Source of the DNA: Siphonodentalium dalli
Taxonomy: Eukaryota > Mollusca > Scaphopoda > Gadilida > Siphonodentaliidae
Assembly: GCA_032622095.1 (NCBI GenBank)
Contig: CP136068.1
Coordinates: 57,372,025 to 57,436,024, forward strand
Direction: 5' to 3'
DNA: 64,000 bases
Position numbers and translations under genes: made by a program. This document shows, piece after piece, positions 42,470-54,242 of the stretch (position 1 is its first letter; each line of letters begins with the position of its first letter). The notes under the pieces were generated by a model. That model ran no database searches and was not told the origin of the DNA. It worked only from the letters and a program-made list of their open reading frames with translations.

Positions 42470-43252
42470 TATACTCATTATTTCGGAAAGCTTTTTTTTT
42501 ATCCACATCAGGATAGAAAATAGATCACACAGACATCGACAAAATCTTGGCCTTGACGAGAACGAGACTTACAAAATGTAATGACTTCCTTGTTACCAAT
42601 TTGTGAAATAAATGTTTGTCTTTACGTGTACATGTATTTGCATAAACCGTTAGATTAGATGAGGGTTGTGGGGTGTACTAGTAGGTGGGTGTTAGTGATC
42701 AAATCAACCGACTCATGTACACAGCGGGAGATTAAACGTGTTTGTTGGCATGATAATTTACCGGTACCGTACTAGGAAATATTGATTCAAAATAAAAAAA
42801 ATTGGTCATCATGGACGGAGCCATGTCCCTGTAGTACTGTGAGCTGTACAATGTATATTGACATTACGATAGGGCCAAGTCAGCACGTCTGGCCCGACGC
42901 TGTTTTATATGACGTGCCAGACACGGGTCACGCTAGGACAACTCGGAGATGAGGTAATGAGTCCAAAGACTTCAAATTGCGCATGCTGTCTTCCAAAGGG
43001 GTCCTAAATGGGGAGTGATTTTCCCTTAATATTATGGACTTGTTCGGGTGCGTGAAATTGATAAGTTAGTACTTGGGCGCTATGCCAACCTTGGGAATGT
43101 AGCATTCTATTAACATCACCGAAAATTTCAAAGAAATCGACCATACCACTCAATAGAAAACCTCGTCTGAACTACACCCAATTGTAAATCTCGATTCAGG
43201 ACACAACTATCGGTGACAATCTAAAGAGTCATTGCATTTACAAAGCGGTAGA
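42470..43252. other. No gene recognised
   Basis: GC-mixed intergenic DNA. 'gccagacacgggtcacgc' at 42923-42940 faces an inverted look-alike ('ggcgcgacctgtgtctggcc') at 43983-44002, possibly the ends of an old element. No clear target duplication. Confidence 0.35.
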
Positions 43253-43256
43253 TTAA

Positions 43257-43710
43257 AGGTACTCAATCCGATTAGACGGTCTCCATACCATCAAGATACA
43301 ACAACAACAATATTTCTTCAAAATCCACTTTTATATATTTATCAGAATCGATTTATTGCAACAAAATAATGCTAACCACTGTCAACTATGGTATCATATT
43401 TCCCAAAACTTGTTTTTTATCAACATTTTGTTCAACAAAATGTGGCCGTATTATCACTAAAGTATCACAAAATTTGACCGTATTACCACCTGATTTTAGA
43501 GTTATCCATCTTCATCCGCAATTTTGTCCGAGAACCTCCATTTGAGCACGTATTTCTGGGCCACATATTATTACAAATCTCGAGAAATAACAAACTTCAA
43601 AAAACGATATCTGATCACTCTGAGCGTTGATGGGTGGGTTTGAATAAAATATGTTTTTTACCCCAAAGCCAAAGAAATATTAATTTAGGAGCGTCCGATC
43701 AGATTTAAGA
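43257..43710. repeat. Decayed relative of the AGGTACTC MITE
   Basis: Starts with TTAA|AGGTACTCAATCCGATTAG and shares internal phrases with 38394-38864 ('gggtggg…', 'ttttt(g)acccc', 'gaaata'). The right end is eroded near 43700. Confidence 0.55.
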
Positions 43711-44051
43711 ATGAAGGTGTGTATCGTCAATTTAGATTAATAAACAAATAACCACTTTGACCATGATTATACTCAATTTCTATTGATCACTCTATTGCAG
43801 TGTTTCACATCACTTTAATCATCTTAGCACCACCCGATTAGCACATATAAAACAGTGTCAAGCCACAGACATGCAGCACCAGACGTCTAGCACGTTGGGG
43901 TCGTGCCAGAGAAATTCTGATGCGCCAGTTGGTTTTATACGTCGTGCTATCTTGGACTTGGTCATTTTCACACTGATTAGGCTGGCGCGACCTGTGTCTG
44001 GCCTTAAAAACTCACCTTATCAACTATTTTCTGTGCCGCATCTCATGTTTT

Positions 44052-45600
44052 TAGCTCAACTTACTTTGTAAGTTTGAGCTATTGCCATGGTTTGGCGTCC
44101 GTCGTCCGTGTGTCCGTCAACAATTTTCTTTGGCGCGGGCTACAGGTCGTACCTTTGGTCTGATCTTTATGAGATTTGTCATGAATGTTGACATTGACAT
44201 GTAGATGTGAACGAGTCATTTTGGTGTCATTCGGTCAATAAACATGGCTGCTGGCGGCCATCTTGGATTTCAAAATTCAATCCATTGGCGCGGGCTACAG
44301 GTCGTACTGTTCGTCTGATCATCATGAAATTTGTCATGGATGTTAATATTGACATGTAGATGGGAACGAGTCATTTTGGTGTCATTCGGCCAATAAACAT
44401 GGCCGCTGGTGGCCATCTTTGATTTCAAAATTCAATCCATTGGCGCGGGCTACAGGTCGTACTGAAATTTGTCATGGATGTTAATATTGACATGTAGATG
44501 GGAACCAGAGATTTTGGGGTCGTTCGGCCAAAAAACATGGCTGCCAGCAGCCATCTTGGATTTTACTCTTTGCATGACTAAATCCTTTGGCGCGGGCTAC
44601 AGGTCATACCTTTGTTCCGATGTTTATGAAATTTGTCATGAATGTTGCCATTGACATGTAGATGGGAACGAGTCATTTTGGGGTCATTCGGCAAAAATCA
44701 TGGCTGCTGGCGGCCATCTTGGATTTCAAAATTCAATCCATTGGCGCGGGCTACAGGTCTGATCATCATGAAATATGTCAAAGATGTTAATATTGACATG
44801 TAGATGGGAACGAGTTATTTTGGGGTCGTTCGGCCAAAAATACATGGCCGCCAGCAGCCATCTTGGATTTTACTCTTTGCATGACTAAATCCTTTGGCAC
44901 AGGCTACAGGTCGTAACTTTGGTCGGAACTTCATGAAATTTGTCATGGATGTTAACAATGACATGTAGATGGGAACAAGTCCTTTTGGGGTCAATTGGCC
45001 AAAAAAACATGGCCGCCAGCAGCCATCTTGGATTTTACTCTTTGCATGACTAAATCCTTTAGGCACAGGTTAGACATTTCAATTACCACCTTTCCTATTC
45101 GGGTCATTCGGCAAAAATCATGGCTGCTGGCGGCCATCTTGGATTTCAAAATTCAATCCATTGGCGCGGGCTACAGGTCGTACTGTTCGTCTGATCATCA
45201 TGAAATATGTCAAAGATGTTAATATTGACATGTAGATGGGAACGAGTGATTTTGGGGTCGTTCGGCTGTAAAACATGGCTGCCAGCAGCCATCTTGGATT
45301 TTACTCTTTGCATGACTATATCCTTTGCGCGGGCTACAGGTCGTAGCTTTGGTCAGATCTTCATGAAATTTGTCACGGATGTTAACAATGACACGTAGAT
45401 GGGAACGAGTCCTTTTGGGGTCAATTGGCCAAAAAAACATGGCCGCCAGCAGCCATCTTGGATTTTACTCTTTGCATGACTAAATCCTTTAGGCACAGGT
45501 TAGACATTTCAATTACCACCTTTCCTATTCCTCCATTTACTGTCAACCATTAAATTATTCCCCTACCTAAGTTGAGCTACAGTGTCATTGACACTTTCAT
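44052..45600 (+). mobile_element. Tandem-repeat element, family C, copy 2
   Basis: The 5' hairpin TAGCTCAACTT…AAGTTTGAGCTA (44052-44081) is followed by GTCCGTCGTCCGTGTGTCCGTC and about nine 150-185 bp monomers. The 3' AAGTTGAGCTA is at 45569-45579 and the hairpin AGTGTCATTGACACT at 45581-45595. Two monomer types alternate, one with 'ggattttactctttgcatga' and the other with 'ggatttcaaaattcaatcca'. All carry 'gccatctt'. Confidence 0.8.
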
Positions 45601-45629
45601 TTGAGGTTGCAGTCGAGTCTTTGGCATAA

Positions 45630-46493
45630 GGCCTAAAAAAAAAAAGATGTTTGTTTCCGCTAACAAGCTGGGAAAAAATAGGGACGGCAGGCAGGCAAAA
45701 CTTTTTTTTTATTAAATATTTTTATTTTTCTACATTTTTAACAATACGTGTATAATACTTGATATGAGCCGACATTATGGACTTCTTAGTCTCAAGGTGG
45801 TCAACCCATGAGATAATATAGAAACAAGAAACTCAGATTCAAAGTTAAAGATGATATATATTTCTTTCTTCATAAGAATATCAAATGCATTCTGCTGTGT
45901 GGTGATTTCCCTAGTTCCATACAGTATTATGTTCGATCTGTTGTTCCACAATCTCTCTATCACCGCAAACAAACTCGATATGGTTTATGTTGAATACTGA
46001 CAACTCCTTAACTTTCATTTCAACATTTATGTTGAATGGCGCCGACTCGGCCGATGTACAACACCTCACTTTAACCTTACTGAAGTCAGTCTTATCCGGG
46101 TGGATTAAAAAGAAGAGTTCTTCAATTTTGGCTTCGTTGTCTATCGATCTGATCTCTTTTTTGCTTCCACCATGGACACATTCATCCAGATAGATAGCCA
46201 CAACAACGTGCTGGCCTACGGAGGTAGCCATTGTTGCTGTGTGAATTCTGTTTACTTTCTAAAGCACCGGCTGTTTTCAATGGGAGATACGTATCTATTT
46301 ATAGTATGTGGGTATTTCCACTGGAAGCGACCGCCGTACTTTTATCTCTGTTAAATGTGTGAAACATTCACAGATACCATCATTTTCTAAAAGTCAGCAG
46401 TCAGTTTTTCTATCGCAATAAAAAGTTTAGACTCGGTGCTTTTAAATAGGGTCGGTCGGGTTAGCGGAAACAAACGTCTTTTTTTTTTAGGCC
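45630..46493. mobile_element. 864-bp TAA-flanked inverted-repeat element carrying an ORF
   Basis: TAA at 45627-45629 and 46494-46496 flanks ends beginning GGCCTAAAAAAAAA and continuing GTTTGTTTCCGCTAAC, inverted at 46457-46493 (…gttagcggaaacaaac…). A TAA target suggests PIF/Harbinger or ISL2EU. It sits between two family C arrays. Confidence 0.7.
45911..46231 (-). CDS. 106-codon ORF inside the TAA-flanked element
   Basis: Begins MATSVGQHVVVAIYLDECVH about 260 bp inside the element's right end and reads with protein-like composition through FFLIHPDKTDFSKVKVRC and ending in NHIEFVCGDREIVEQQ. Not recognised. It could be the first exon of a transposase-associated protein or a captured host exon. 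The stop comes within the element. Confidence 0.35.
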   Translation of the reverse strand: MATSVGQHVVVAIYLDECVHGGSKKEIRSIDNEAKIEELFFLIHPDKTDFSKVKVRCCTSAESAPFNINVEMKVKELSVFNINHIEFVCGDREIVEQQIEHNTVWN

Positions 46494-46639
46494 TAAGGAT
46501 GGAAATGACTACACCCATGTTCATGTAGCTTCCACTTCCAAACATGTAGCTACCACGACCACTCTTGTAGCCTCCAATGCTCCATGATGTCCTGTTGGAA
46601 GCGAAGGTGAGGAAAGACCACAAAACTTGTCATAAATAT

Positions 46640-47522
46640 CTGGACGGTGCAATTCTTTACACGGGCTACAGGTCGTACCTTTAGTCTGATCATCATAGAA
46701 TTTGTCATGGGTGTTAATATTGACATGTAGATGGGAATGAGTCATTTTGGGGTCATTCGGCCAAAAAACATAGCTGCTGGTGGCCATCTTGGATTTCAAA
46801 TTTGAATCCATTGGCGCGGTCTGCAGACCGCACTGTTTGTCTGATCATCATAAAATTTGTCATGAATGTTGACATGGCCACCAGCAGTCATCTTGGATTT
46901 TACTCTTTGTATGACTAAATCCTTTAGCACGGGCTACAGGTCGTACCTTTAGTCTGATCATCATCAAATTTGTCATGGATGTTAATATTGACATGTAGAT
47001 GGGAACGAGTCATTTTGGGGTCATTCGTCATGAAATTTGTTATGGCTGTTGAAATTGGAATGTAGATGGGAAAGAGTCATTTTGGGGCCTCTTTGATTTC
47101 AAAATTCAATGCATTAGCACGGGCTACATGTCGTACTGTTCGTCTGATCATCATAAAATTTGTCATCGATGTTAATAATGACATATAGATGGGAACGAGT
47201 CATTTTGGGGTCATTCGGCCAAAATACTTGGCCGCCAGCAGCCATCTTGGATTTTACTCTTTGTATGACTAAATTCAATGCATTAGCATGGGGCTACAGG
47301 TCGTACCTTTAGTTTGATCATCATAAAATTTGTCATGGATGTTAATAATGACATATAGATGAGAACGAGTGATTTGGCCAAAAAACATGACCGCCAGCAG
47401 CCATCTTGGATTTTACTCTGTTTGACTAAATCCTTTACTGCTCATTTTTTACACTCCTTTTTAATCTCTCTATTCATTGCTCATCACAAAAAAATTACCT
47501 TCTTGTCATTGACACTTTCATA
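46640..47522 (+). mobile_element. Tandem-repeat element, family C, copy 3 (5'-truncated)
   Basis: About five monomers starting mid-unit, with 'ggctacaggtcgtacctttag' and 'gccatcttggatttt'. The 3' end is a partial hairpin (TGTCATTGACACTTTCA, 47503-47520). No 5' hairpin. Confidence 0.7.
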
Positions 47523-47523
47523 T

Positions 47524-47770
47524 TTGGTGTGGATGTTCCCTGGGTGACTCACGTTCAGATTTGTTAAAATAAGGTCACCGACTCAAATAGTTGTGAAGCC
47601 AGGGCCATAACTCTTTCCCTCCGTAGGAATTCTTAAAACAACTTCTCAAGAATCACCAGGTATATTTAGCTTATATTTTGTATGGATGGTGACTGGAGTT
47701 CAGATCTGTTCAAATGGGGTCACTGGGTCAAATAGGAGCAAAGCCAGGGACATAACTCTTTAAAAAAAAA
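47524..47770 (+). repeat. Interspersed repeat, copy 2 of the 7240-7500 family
   Basis: Directly follows the family C 3' end, as does 7240-7500 in its phrase order. Contains 'gaagccagggccataactct' twice, the second time diverged (47738-47760). Confidence 0.7.
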
Positions 47771-47877
47771 ATTGATTGAAAACCTTGCTGAATTAAAAGA
47801 AAATATATATTTTATCAATTTTCATTTTAACTTTTGATTTAAAAAAAAAAAATTTAATTCTTTGACACATCACATCA

Positions 47878-47897
47878 CCCCCCCCCCCCCCCCCCCC
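47878..47897 (+). repeat. Poly-C tract
   Basis: An uninterrupted run of about 19 C residues. Confidence 0.9.
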
Positions 47898-47951
47898 ACC
47901 TTTCCAATCCCCCACTCAACTAAATAGCTGTAGTGGCTATTTGACATGCCA

Positions 47952-48090
47952 ATGTGGACTGTTTTTATGGAGATGTAATTGTGAGTTAACTCAGGTAAGT
48001 GGTCATAACTTGTGTAAAACCCGAAGGGTTTTACATACAAGTTATGACCACTTACCTCACGGTTACATCTCCATAAAAACAGTCCACATG
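47952..48090. repeat. Fold-back element, about 65-bp arms
   Basis: 'atgtggactgtttttatgga' and 'gtggtcataacttgtgtaaaacc' (47952-48022) face their complement at 48027-48090, with a loop of a few bases (cgaa). One arm has a 7-nt extra stretch. Confidence 0.85.
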
Positions 48091-48099
48091 ACAGTTAAT

Positions 48100-51000
48100 C
48101 CTTATATTTATATACATTTAGCGAAAAAGCCACTTTTGTAAATGTATTTAAATCGAAAAGTGTGTCGTGACAAAACCAGCCCAAAATATCCCATAGCACC
48201 CTTGGCAAAAGTTAACAGGAACAATTTCTCTTTATATTGAAACCCGATGATTTATTAAGTCAATCCTGCGCGACTCCAAATGCGCCCAAAACATTACGCG
48301 TTCGTCTTTCCAAAACCAATGACACGTCGATGTAATTATGAGGCTGCAGTTATGACCTCTTGCGCGTTGACCGAGAAATAATTGCAACTAGCCACGTGGG
48401 CGCCGACCAATCGGAATGCTGGAACAGTATACACAAATAAAACATCAATACAACATAACTTAATTGCCTTTCTGGTCGACTCGTGGAAGTTTTACAGAAC
48501 TTATTTTATTATGCAAACTTTAGTCTCACCCATTTGCAGGAATAAAACCATGGCGTTAAATAAGTTATTATATATTATTATCAGAGCTGTTATGCTGTTA
48601 TGTTATTTTTGCAACTCTAAATTTTGTTTGGGACTAGACCTGGTGAGAAACACAAATTTATTTAGTAATATCTCAAGTGTATTTATAAGTCCACTCCATT
48701 GTAAGGATAACAACGCACTGACGAGATCACTATGGTTGCGCGCACATCCTGTTTGACGCTTGCATCTTGGTATTTGTAATTTTGAATAAAATTTTGAATA
48801 ACTTATAGTCACTGAAAGACGTGAATCCTCAGTTGTCTCGATTTGATATTTTAAGCTCAAGAGCGTTCCAGTTTGTGTTTGTAAACATCAGGACATGCTG
48901 TGTCATTCATCTTGAGCTTTCACGATCAAAATTGTGATAAAATGCTTTTAAGACGACTGGTTACTCTATGGAGAAGGTAACTGAACAAAAGAGTAGAATA
49001 TTTAACTAGTTGTTTTGCAATTATTTCCATGTTAGACCAGGCACATTAAGTTTCACTAGGGAAAAAATTGGGGAAAGCTGATTTTTTCAGGGATCAATAA
49101 GAACATGTTTATGAACAACATGGCAAAAATCCCCTAAAATCTGACTTGAGCTTTTTGAGATATCTTGATTTTTCGGAGTGGTTCAAATTCTGAACCATTT
49201 CCATCTGGCCATATGCAAATGCAGTCATGTGTAGAACAATGCTTAGTCGTGAACCATATAAGTATAATGTGTGTCCCAAAATGGCCAACATATAATGAAA
49301 GTTACATTTTTTTATGCAAAACTGAATATTTAGTCCCACAAGAGTGACAACACAAGTTAGTACTAATTTTTCTAGATTTACCTCATAATCAAGTCTCAAT
49401 AGCCAGACTATAAACAGGTTTACAAATCCAGGTTGGTAGTAACTTACCAACCTGACCAAGCCTTTTATTGACCTGTTTACATTACTCTAATTGATGCCAA
49501 ACAATGCTCAGGAATGATGCAACAATGAACGAAGTACTAAACCAAGTGATATAAATCCAAATATCTTGATCTGACCTGGATACCTGGAATTATTTTCCCC
49601 AGTCCCCCTGAAAATAATGGAGAATAATGCACAAGTTTATTGTCTAACAGAGTTTTCAGGACAGTTTATTATTTTTAAAATGATCAGACAAGTCTGTTTC
49701 AACATCACTGAAACTAAAAGAAGGGAGCCCTTTGTAAATGTGGGTAGAAATGATGTACAGATTGTGTATTTTGACATTTTATTTCCTCGCGTAATGGATA
49801 CGTTTCACATTTGGTGTACCAATCATGTGACTCGTGCTACACTGGCTGTAAGTCTGCATTTTAGTAAAATGTTATGATGATGGATGATTCCATGTACATG
49901 GCAAGCTTCAATGGATCATTGTACTATCAGTTAACTGAACACCTTAAAAATAAAGTCCCCCCCCCCCATACAAAAACGCAGAACATTAAAGGGGTTAATT
50001 AACCAGGTGGTTTTTTAACCTTCTTTTGAATCACTTGGGACGTTTACCTTCAATAAACCTATAGCAATATCCTTGCTTGGTCCATCATACAGGCTGGGGT
50101 AGGTTTCCTTTCTATTAAATGCAGTGGATCAGATATGGGGGTGGTTCAAAATCATGCCACTGAAGTCCAACAGCATGACACCAGTTTCATGACAATCTCA
50201 CACAGTAAAAGTTGGTGACACCTAACCAACACTGATTACCAAGTTAACCCATCAAGGTTCGGTTCTGTTGAGCATCAAAGTTGAAATTGTTATTTTTGAA
50301 AATGGTAATTTTCAGAATAATGTTAGAAAACCACAATGTGCCTCATTTACCATGTTCTCAATTTATTAAATATTTGAATGTGCCTCATTTACCATGTTCT
50401 CAATTTATTAAATATTTGAATATGATTAGATGAATAACATAGGCGAAACACTATATTATAAGAGGGGGGACTTAATATTTTGAGGTGTTTATTTCGGCTG
50501 CTTGATTGCCAAAACATAGCCGCCATAAATTACTTCACCTGTTCCCTGGATCACTTTACACTTGCTATTGGTCAGTTATGAAAGTGTGCACTAAAATCAA
50601 ACTGGTGAATATTAGTTCATCAAAATCTCTTTCCATGCAGTTCTTATTTGCTGTCAATGAATGCACCAGTAGGCTCAGCATAATGTAACAGTTTTTAAGT
50701 AACAATGGCGATTCACACAATCATTGTTCACTGAATTTTGGTTATCATCATTGGAACTGTGATCAATTTAACACCATGTGTTACTGTGGTGGTAATACAG
50801 CCTTCGATCTTTACACATATTTACACATGAACATGCAAGGTAACAAACTTAATATTATATTATACGGAAATCAATTCTGGCAGATAAAGGGTCCCAGGAA
50901 TGGTCAACCAGAATTTGAACTTTAATAGCCTACATTTAATTTTTGAAAACATGCTAGTTAAATGGATAATTTACTTCAACTATCAACCAAAAATATGCAG

Positions 51001-51700
51001 ATTGTTATTGAAATACTAGTAGTGTAATAATATATGTATGTTTAGGTGTTCTTTTACAATGAGAAGCATGACAGATAAGTCATACAAACCTATTCACATA
51101 TCTGGTATGTTGATTACATGCTATTGACATTTCATCTAGTGAGATTCATCTTACAAATACTACAACTGATTTAAACCAGTTGTCTTTACAGCCTGGTTTA
51201 AAATTAGGTAACAGAAACAGTCTTTATAGCAATAGGATAGAGAATTTATGCTAAACACTGGCATATTCAGCAGTAATTTGTGTAATAAGAATCTAAAAAA
51301 TGTAAAAAAAAAAAAATAGACTTTGAAATTGTTTTACACATATAAAACTATATATATGGTAGCTGCAACTCACAGCAGTCATTACTTCACAGCCAGGTAG
51401 CACAGCGACATGTGTTCATGATTTATCACAGTTAATAGAGAAAAATATCAACTTCATCCAACAATTGTCATATGAATTGGAATGGGAAGGGGTAATTTAT
51501 ACAATGATCTTGACTGATCTGTCTCCATTATGCTACATTTTTTCATTGACTGAATATACTGTTATTAAAGCAGGAAATTGGACAGTAACTCACGCCACAC
51601 TTATTACATGCTCAAATGGAAAGACTCACTTTTTCCAATGTGAGCCTTATTTTACCAAGAAAAAATACAAAAGTTGTGCCTTTCTAACATTCCCATGCAT
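48100..51700. other. No gene recognised
   Basis: AT-rich intergenic DNA. Frames of 80-124 codons (48382-48756 +, 49109-49459 -, 49617-49877 +) show no family signature. A short hairpin lies at about 49428-49456 ('aggttggtagtaacttaccaacct'). Confidence 0.4.
50334..50421 (+). repeat. Exact 2x tandem repeat of about 43 bp
   Basis: 'aatgtgcctcatttaccatg' and 'ttctcaatttattaaatatttg' twice in a row without visible mismatch, a recent slippage or duplication. Confidence 0.9.
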
Positions 51701-51710
51701 GCTGGAATAA

Positions 51711-53045
51711 CGAGAGGCTGATCATGATTGTCAAATGTTTAACCCATACCTTCGACTACAACAATCGAAACCATCTGGCGAGGGGACTATTCCTCCACTG
51801 AGGACCACTATTTTGGCATTTTCAACTCCGAGCCATGCAATGTTTATATAATAGAGAATTGGTTATATTTGACATATTTTTGAGGTGTTTACAGATATAT
51901 ATAGGTGATGTAAGGTTACCCTTATATAACATAGCCTGGTTTGCTAACAATTGGGTTGGGGAAAAAAGTAGATGCAGGATGGGCAAAAATAAAAACATGC
52001 ATCAAACAATATGTTTAACTCAAATTATAAAAATAATCTGAGGTATTTCTTAATAAAGAATAACATTGCCTGCTATGTGTGTTCCTGGCTATCATTTTCT
52101 CACACCAGTGCAATGGCATTAGGATAATACCAGCAAAGATTACTGTTTACATTTTTCTCTGTGACTAGCCTTAAACCAGTCAGAGTTGATTTATGAGCTT
52201 CACAATATATATAGTTTTTTTTGGGGATTTTCCATTCTAGAGCTATTCATCTTTGTTTATCTGGAAATGTTTTTTTTTTGTCCGTCCAAGCAGATATCTC
52301 CACCACCTGTTAACGAATCTCAATGAAATGGTGTATATGTTCACAACTATGAGGGCAATCATAGTTGGGTGTTCAATCGTTTTGTTGAGTGATCAATCAT
52401 TTTTTTCCGTTCTAGAGTTATTCATCTTCGTTGATTTTGGAAGTGTTGGTTTTTTGTCTGTATCTCCACCACTGGTTGATGGATTTAAATGATGGGATGG
52501 ATGTTCACTATTATGATGGCAATCAATTTAGTGTTCAATTGTTTTGTTTATGTTTTCCATTCCACAGTTATTTATCTTTATGTGAAAATGTTGGGGTTTT
52601 TTCCCCCGTCCAAGCAGATATCTCACCCATACTTTGTCAGTTCAAATTTGCCATTTTGGGGTATGCTAGCAGCGCCGGTGCATTTTCTTGTTCGATACAG
52701 GTATATTTATCTGTTTATTGCATATTGAACAGATAATTCAATTTGGCTAGCTGGCAATAATTGTGATAGCATATGTCTATGGGATAGACGGAAAGTGCTA
52801 AAGTTTTCTAAACCGATCAACTGATCGTTACCAAAAACTATATCGCGTCAGATAGCATATGTCTATGGGTGGATGGAATCAACCGATTGATACCAAAAAC
52901 TATACAGGTGAGGGATGTGTCATCATAAACCTGCACATAAAATATGAACACGATCCAATAGAAAAATACTTGAGTCATCGCTTTGGATAGCATGTGTCTA
53001 TGCACAGCATGATTGAACCGGTCATCGGCATTATGTGTACCATAA
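51711..53045 (-). mobile_element. Family A-type element, copy 2
   Basis: Begins at 51711 with 'cgagaggctgatcatgattg' and ATGTTTAACCCATACC, the inverted 3' end of the 2747-4077 element. It ends near 53045 with 'ggcattatgtgtaccat', half of its 5' hairpin. The inside is different: monomers with 'gtccgtccaagcagatatct' and 'ccattctagagttattcatc' (52240-52640), then 'acaggtgagggatgtgtcat' units (52740-53000). The ends are shared but the core has been exchanged. Confidence 0.65.
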
Positions 53046-54180
53046 AAAAACTAAACTGGAAAAATAAAGACTCTTATGTCGAACTAGCTGAAACAGGCTC
53101 CTTTCGAGAGCCTTTATGGAGCGTTGGAGGGGCTTGTGACCCCCTTTGTGCATTAGGGCCTGTGGTCCCTGTGTGCACTTTGCGCACATGACAAACAAAC
53201 CCTACTCTTATATATATAGATAATATCTGTTATGCTACTTCAATATATCCTCGTGCAAATAGGTTCATATTGGACCTAAACATTGGCATTGGTTCATATT
53301 GGACTTATTTGGTTCTGGAATAAGCCGATTGTGGACTTATACCAGTTATTCAGTTGGATGGTGGGGGCTACAGTGAAAACAAATATATATAAAGAGTGTA
53401 CATCTGGTGCTGAAATAGGTTTGTTTGTTTCTGTTTTATTTATTTAATTGAATTTTTTTAGATCAAAATTTTGAAAAAATTAACACCATCATAACCTCTG
53501 AGTGACTGCACAAAATTTGGTTGAAATCAAACCAGTCTGGGAGAAAAATCCAGACAGATAGACAGATCCAACTCTTTTATATATATAGCTTATTTAATAA
53601 CTTGTAGCCTTGGAAGTACTGTGGGAGCCTTGGAAGTTTTGTGTTAAGTTTATGAAAATAATCCACAACACTTATTAACACAGCCAATTCATGAGGGAAG
53701 TTTCATTGACTACATTAGGGCATGTTCCGTACTGTGAGAGTGCTCATAAAATAATCATGTTCATGGAAGAGGCTGCTCTCAAATCTTTGTTTCTAATGAT
53801 TTCCTGTTGCTAACGAATGTTCCTAAGACATTTTTTTCAGATATCAGCTGATATTGTCACAAGTTACTCTTGAACTAGACTTCTTTTTGAGTAGCTATTG
53901 TTACAAAAAGCAATCAGCCCACTGACCTGTGGAGACCTCATTTTGCCAGCATATTCAGTCAATAAAATTGTAGTGATGGAGGGGATCAGATGAGAATGAT
54001 CATGCGTCCAGACATTCATCACACAATTCTAACATTCACAAAATATATATATTAAAGGAAGTCAGAGCAGACAATATCATAAGTGCATGTTAACTGTTCA
54101 CCACCCTGTAGGTTATTGATATAAAATGTGCTACAATTGTCACTGTTATTATGCATGTTAGCGACACAGGGACATATCGT
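53046..54180. other. No gene recognised
   Basis: Low-complexity intergenic DNA with 'tatatatatag' tracts (53210-53220, 53578-53588) bracketing about 370 bp. No coding signature. Confidence 0.4.
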
Positions 54181-54242
54181 TATAACAAGTAAAATTATAA
54201 ATAAAAAATATTTTAAATCAAAACGAGCACGCCACTTTTTAA

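Noticed and set aside
42923-44002. Inverted pair 'gccagacacgggtcacgc' as ends of an 1.1 kb element
   Set aside because: Match is short with mismatches and no target duplication could be identified.
44815-45440. Open frames such as 'HAKSKIQDGCWRPCFFG' on the - strand in the family C arrays
   Set aside because: They repeat with the monomer, appear in every copy and arise from the repeat itself. They are often mis-annotated as proteins.
48382-48756. 124-codon frame
   Set aside because: No domain. Hydrophobic composition explained by AT-rich DNA.
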